Shown here: in pieces, positions 6,462 through 10,100 of the stretch
How positions within the stretch are numbered: position 1 is the first letter of the stretch
Layout of the letters: the number at the start of each line of letters is the position of its first letter
Origin: an uncultured Porphyromonas sp.
GTDB lineage: Bacteria; Bacteroidota; Bacteroidia; Bacteroidales; Porphyromonadaceae
Direction: 5' to 3'
Assembly: GCA_943912835.1 (NCBI GenBank)
Contig: CALTVJ010000059.1
Coordinates: 1-10,100 of the forward strand
Length of the DNA stretch: 10,100 nt
Program-made: the position numbers and the translations under genes
The notes under the pieces: generated by a model
Database searches by the model: none
The model's input: only the letters and a program-made list of their open reading frames with translations
Told to the model about the DNA's origin: nothing

Positions 6462-8657
6462 CTATGATTTAATTATGTTGATATCTGCCTGTGCTTCTCC
6501 TTTAAGATGCTCTAAAAAATACATCTTAATAAGATTATAATAATAAGGGCTCTCCAAGCCATGCCCTTTACCAGGGAATACAAAGAGGTCAAAACGTTTT
6601 CCCTCTTTGATGAACGCATCAGCCATACGTAGAGTACTACTCATCGGAACATTTTTATCCATATCCCCAGTAATAAGTAAAAGACGAGATTTGAGCTGCT
6701 TAGCTAGCTCCATATTGGTTGGGATATTGCCTTTACCATGGTAAGTATTACCCCACCAGTCTATATATATATTATTGTCGTGATTGCCCGACGCTGCGAT
6801 ACCCACCTTATAAAATTCGGGATATTTAAGTAGAGATGCAACGGTTGCAAAGCCTCCACCCGAGTGTCCATAGATTCCCACACGATTAAGATCAATATAA
6901 GGATACTGCTTAGCCAAACTCTCTACACTATACTTGATGTCTGCAAGAGGGTAATCACGCAAGTTACCATAGCTATAACTTGCAAACTCTACCCCCCTCA
7001 AAGGGGAGCTTCCCCGAGGAGCAATCTGCACCACAACAAAGCCCAAATCTGCAAGGCTCTGATTAGCCTCGTTATCAAGAGTAAAGTCTTGTGGAATCTG
7101 GTCACTCTGTGGGCCGGGATAAACGTGTGTTATGATGGGATATTTTTTTGTCTCATCTAGATGATAGGGTAAATACATTAAACCATACAAATCTGTTTTC
7201 TTGTCATAGGCAGTTAATTTGATAAGTTTTGGAGCACGCCACCCCTTCATTTGCAAATCAACCTTGGGCATCGCCTCAAAGGGGGCAGTGTGTCTAGGAT
7301 TATTGACAGAGAATACACGCCAAGCTTTGGGACTATCCATACGAGAGTATTCATCTATTAAATAAGCCCCATCGGGAGACAAGCTGACTTCATGATCAAA
7401 GTCCTTATCCGTAAGAAGCTTTTGCCCTTTCCCATCAAAACCGACTCGATAGTATTGCCTATAATAAGGATTTGCGCCCTCTGCTCCATAAGCAGCAAAT
7501 ATAATCTGCTTACGCAAAGAGTCTACTCTAAGGACAGAGCCAGCTACAAGTTTGTCTCCACCCGTAATTTGGCGAAGCAATTTCCCTTCGCTGTCGTAGA
7601 GATAGTAGCACCCATAACCACTACGCTCGCTCCACCAAAGAATCTTATTCCCAGCATCAAGCAAACGATAATTATGCAGCTGGATATTAACATGAGGCTT
7701 GATTTCCTCTGTGATAATAGGTCTTAGACTTCCAGCTCCCAAATCCACTCGGTATAACTCTATCCGTTCGGCATAACGACTACGTCGAGACAGATAAACC
7801 TTATTCGATTTCCCACGAGGTCGGTCTAAACTAATTACTTCGCCAATTTGTCCGTCAAAGTCAAATACCTTCTTTGTTTCCTGTAGCGCATCATAATAAA
7901 GAAGACGATATTTACGCCCCCTCTGATCCACGGGCATAGGCATTTTGAAACTCTTGATCTGTGGGCGTGGATGAGACAAAGAGTTAATTACTGCCATCTC
8001 AGGAACCTCCCGATCATCTTGCAACAAGCATAAATAATACTGTCCGACCCAAAAACCCTTAGAGTAGCTTGCGCCCTCTACTCCGTCATCTGTAATCTGA
8101 AGCACCTCCCCATTTTTATGTAAATAGAGATTATGTTCTCTGTGCTCCATTTTATAGCCTTGATTCGACTCATTGAGGTTCAAAGGAGAAGCATTAGAAC
8201 CATCCTGCCTCTGTATTGGCTCTACAACTTTTAATATGCCTTTTGTCCGATCGTAGGACATATAGGTATCCTTCTTCTTCCAATAGAAATAACGAGGATT
8301 ATTTTCATCAAAATAAATCCCATAGAGTTTGAGATTCTCTGCATTGAGGGTCTTATCGCCAGTAATTGCCTGATACTGATGAACGAAACTCTGTTTATCT
8401 TTGATTAGTCGCTCTTTGATACCGCTACGTGCATCTACAATATAGTATTGATTTTCACTACCCTCACGTACTTGATAATAAAAGTAGGGAGACCTTTGCC
8501 CTATCCATTTAGGTAGAATAGTACGCCCCTCAAGAAGCGGCTTAAGAGCCGCTTCCGTAGATCTCTGAGCCACCTGCCAACGCTCCTGAAGAGATTGAGC
8601 GAATACGGCATGACTAAGTCCTAGACAGAGAAGGCAAAATAGCATTTTTTGCTTCAT
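6462..8657 (-). CDS. S9-family serine peptidase (DPP IV/prolyl oligopeptidase fold), exported
   Basis: This 731-residue secreted peptidase probably trims peptides in the periplasm. A Sec signal peptide ends at VFA|QS (residue 20) and there is no lipobox. Residues ~50-460 form a DPPIV_N-type beta-propeller, with blades such as YFYWKKKDTYMSYDR, WWSERSGYGCYYLYD and SLSPDGAYLIDEYSR. Residues ~500-720 are the alpha/beta-hydrolase domain. The catalytic triad is readable: Ser599 in GHSGGG, Asp667 in GDMDKNVP and His699 in PGKGHG. Tyr513 in HVYPGP matches the oxyanion Tyr of DPP IV. The propeller segment DDREVPEMAVI (214-224) aligns with the DPP IV motif that normally follows the WVYEEE segment. Here the intervening stretch is shortened to VEGASYSKG and has no double Glu, so a true dipeptidyl-peptidase activity is doubtful. 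The pocket segment after the nucleophile (SGNHDNNIYIDWW) also differs from DPP IV. The ATG overlaps the S8 stop in ATGA. Confidence 0.95.
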   Translation of the reverse strand: MKQKMLFCLLCLGLSHAVFAQSLQERWQVAQRSTEAALKPLLEGRTILPKWIGQRSPYFYYQVREGSENQYYIVDARSGIKERLIKDKQSFVHQYQAITGDKTLNAENLKLYGIYFDENNPRYFYWKKKDTYMSYDRTKGILKVVEPIQRQDGSNASPLNLNESNQGYKMEHREHNLYLHKNGEVLQITDDGVEGASYSKGFWVGQYYLCLLQDDREVPEMAVINSLSHPRPQIKSFKMPMPVDQRGRKYRLLYYDALQETKKVFDFDGQIGEVISLDRPRGKSNKVYLSRRSRYAERIELYRVDLGAGSLRPIITEEIKPHVNIQLHNYRLLDAGNKILWWSERSGYGCYYLYDSEGKLLRQITGGDKLVAGSVLRVDSLRKQIIFAAYGAEGANPYYRQYYRVGFDGKGQKLLTDKDFDHEVSLSPDGAYLIDEYSRMDSPKAWRVFSVNNPRHTAPFEAMPKVDLQMKGWRAPKLIKLTAYDKKTDLYGLMYLPYHLDETKKYPIITHVYPGPQSDQIPQDFTLDNEANQSLADLGFVVVQIAPRGSSPLRGVEFASYSYGNLRDYPLADIKYSVESLAKQYPYIDLNRVGIYGHSGGGFATVASLLKYPEFYKVGIAASGNHDNNIYIDWWGNTYHGKGNIPTNMELAKQLKSRLLLITGDMDKNVPMSSTLRMADAFIKEGKRFDLFVFPGKGHGLESPYYYNLIKMYFLEHLKGEAQADINIIKS
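8654..8657 (-). other. ATGA stop/start overlap coupling S8 and S9 genes
   Basis: The TGA stop of the S8 peptidase (8656-8654) and the ATG of the S9 peptidase (8657-8655) share bases. No Shine-Dalgarno is seen ahead of the ATG (the preceding coding bases are AAACACAAACGAAG). The overlap predicts translational coupling, so the two peptidases would be made from one transcript. Confidence 0.9.
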
Positions 8658-10100
8658 CTTCGTTTGTGTTTTTTCATCTTAGATAATCTTGCCGCAGTTT
8701 GACAAGCACGTTCGGCATCAAGTAACCCACCCACAGCGTATCGTGCTTGTCCTTGCATTGGGCGACTAGTCTCTACCAGAAGACGTTTAATCTCAACAGC
8801 AGACAAATTTGGGAAGTAAGCCCGAAGCATCGCAGCAACACCACTAGTAATTGGTGTTGCTAAACTCGTACCTTGAGAAGCCTCAGACTTGTTCCCTGAC
8901 ATATAGGAATATATAGCCTCTCCGGGGGCAAACAGATCCACTAATGTCGAACTATAGTTAGACGAACGTAGTCTCCCCCCCTCCTTATTACTTGCTCCAA
9001 TACGAAGATAATTTTCCATCGTACCTTGCCCAGATTTAGCTCTCGGATAATAGTCTACACTGTCAAGATTGTACGCATCATTACCAGCTGCTTGCAATAC
9101 CAGTACATCGTGCTTAGCAGCATAGCTCAAAGCATCCTCAAGCATTTGAGGTGTATCACTTGCATACTTTCCTAAACTCATATTGATAACCTTGGCACCA
9201 TTATCTACAGCATAGCGTATAGATGTCGCTATATCTTTGTCGTACTCATCACCATTAGGTACAGCTCTAAGAATCATTAGCTGTGCCAAGGGATAAACTC
9301 CCTCGACCTTGGGATCATACTGCTTGTTGGCTCCAATGATACCAGCCACAAAGTTACCATGTTCGTACCCCTCGACCATCAAATGATTATTCCCATAATA
9401 AATGTCTGTAGCATCACTTAAATGATCTCCCATCAAAAGACGCTTATCCTGCTCTCCCTCTATACTAGCGATACGTCTAGCTATACGCTGGCTATTTTTT
9501 TGATGCCTTAGCATAACTGACTTCCAAGATTCAAGAGCTTCGGCTTTGAGAAGCTCTGATACAATGATTTCAGCTTCCCGTTGAAAGATACTATCCTCTA
9601 TAGGCATTTGCATGAACCCTTTCATCGTAATCGTATCATACATTTGCGAATAGTCAACTCTTAACACAGAGTCCATATAAGCAAATGCTTGATCTTTCCT
9701 CTGCATATAGTGATACAAACGTAAATAGCGATCTATACCAGCTTTGTCTTTCATACGAAGATAGTGACTATATTCGGCTCGATTTTTAGCAGGGATTTGC
9801 AAACTATCTTGTACATTTTTATACTTAGGATACAAACGCTTAAATTGACGAAATTCTTCACGTCCTGCAGAAATCATATCAAAAGTGCCATCTCGAGTCC
9901 CTAAGAAATTCCAACCATGCAAATCATCAACATAACCATTCTTATCATTATCGACACCATCTAAACGCTCTTTGGGATTTTTCCATAGAGCCTCTTGAAG
10001 AGCACGTGTCGTGGTGTCTATCCCAGAATCAATAATAGCGACAATAGGTCTACTTTTAGGTTTGTAGCCATGAGTTTTGAGCCAAGACTTAGCTTTATAA
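8654..10100 (-). CDS. Subtilisin-like S8 serine peptidase, 5' end outside the window
   Basis: The reading frame stays open to the right edge, giving 481 visible residues (numbered from codon 10099-10097). The N-terminal signal region is missing. All catalytic elements are present: Asp24 in IVAIIDSGID (codon 10030-10028), His247 in EHGNFVAGI (9361-9359), oxyanion Asn340 in AAGND, and Ser412 in GTSLATP (8866-8864). The segment NPKERLDGVDNDKNGYVDD followed by LHGWNFLG is typical of Bacteroidota S8 peptidases of the Subtilisin Novo-like group and resembles a Ca-binding loop. A long, charged, mostly helical insert of ~170 residues separates it from the YGNNH segment before the catalytic His. An apparent TTG start at 9922 is not real, because it would discard the catalytic Asp. 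The protein ends in a basic tail (KMKKHKRR) with no visible type IX secretion C-terminal domain. It is first in the visible operon and probably supplies peptides from extracellular or envelope proteins. Confidence 0.95.
   Translation of the reverse strand, partial: YKAKSWLKTHGYKPKSRPIVAIIDSGIDTTTRALQEALWKNPKERLDGVDNDKNGYVDDLHGWNFLGTRDGTFDMISAGREEFRQFKRLYPKYKNVQDSLQIPAKNRAEYSHYLRMKDKAGIDRYLRLYHYMQRKDQAFAYMDSVLRVDYSQMYDTITMKGFMQMPIEDSIFQREAEIIVSELLKAEALESWKSVMLRHQKNSQRIARRIASIEGEQDKRLLMGDHLSDATDIYYGNNHLMVEGYEHGNFVAGIIGANKQYDPKVEGVYPLAQLMILRAVPNGDEYDKDIATSIRYAVDNGAKVINMSLGKYASDTPQMLEDALSYAAKHDVLVLQAAGNDAYNLDSVDYYPRAKSGQGTMENYLRIGASNKEGGRLRSSNYSSTLVDLFAPGEAIYSYMSGNKSEASQGTSLATPITSGVAAMLRAYFPNLSAVEIKRLLVETSRPMQGQARYAVGGLLDAERACQTAARLSKMKKHKRR

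Noticed and set aside
7392..7727. 111-codon plus-strand frame opposite the S9 peptidase gene (and 6864-7160)
   Set aside because: It is antisense to the propeller and hydrolase coding regions, with low-complexity composition, no signal peptide or domain pattern, and no promoter or ribosome site apparent.
8576..8657. Cys8 and Cys11 of the S9 peptidase as lipobox cysteines
   Set aside because: They lie within the hydrophobic core of the signal peptide, too close to the N-terminus; the AxA-type site VFA|QS fits ordinary Sec cleavage.
9920..9922. TTG as start codon of the S8 peptidase
   Set aside because: The frame remains open to base 10100 and the upstream codons encode the catalytic-Asp motif IVAIIDSGID and the NPKERLDGVD segment, so the real start is outside the window.

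Overview
The window looks like part of a Bacteroidota chromosome, most likely Bacteroidales. It carries a SusC/SusD (RagA/RagB) outer-membrane uptake pair, loose Bacteroidota-type lipoboxes, almost no Shine-Dalgarno sequences and moderately AT-rich DNA. The pairing with two peptidases recalls Porphyromonas and its relatives, but the genus is a guess. No RNA gene, CRISPR array, transposase or regulator gene is visible.

All six genes lie on the minus strand and read as one operon from right to left. The order is: a subtilisin-like S8 peptidase (5' end outside the window, 8654-10100), an S9 prolyl-oligopeptidase/DPP IV-fold peptidase (6462-8657), a SusC/RagA TonB-dependent receptor (3145-6456), a SusD/RagB lipoprotein (1724-3133), a 68-residue lipoprotein (1482-1688) and a 432-residue lipoprotein with two apparent beta-sandwich repeats (209-1507). 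Junctions are tight: a 4-nt ATGA overlap, then gaps of 5, 11 and 35 nt, then a 26-nt overlap. A strong intrinsic terminator (157-191) closes the unit 17 nt after the last stop codon. The promoter must lie to the right of base 10100, since no internal gap has room for one.

The leftmost ~157 bases hold no gene. They contain an imperfect inverted repeat whose ~31-nt arms enclose a 75-nt core, resembling a small MITE-like or other interspersed repeat, with a short perfect hairpin at bases 1-19.

Inferred role: a protein/peptide-harvesting locus. The S8 enzyme would cut proteins at or outside the cell surface. The SusCD-type pair would bind and import peptides with TonB energy, as RagAB does in Porphyromonas gingivalis. 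The two extra lipoproteins would sit on the surface as accessory binding or assembly subunits, and the S9 enzyme would trim imported peptides in the periplasm. No glycoside hydrolase, lyase or sulfatase is present to suggest a glycan substrate. The S9 enzyme appears to lack the double-glutamate motif of true dipeptidyl peptidases, so its specificity is open.
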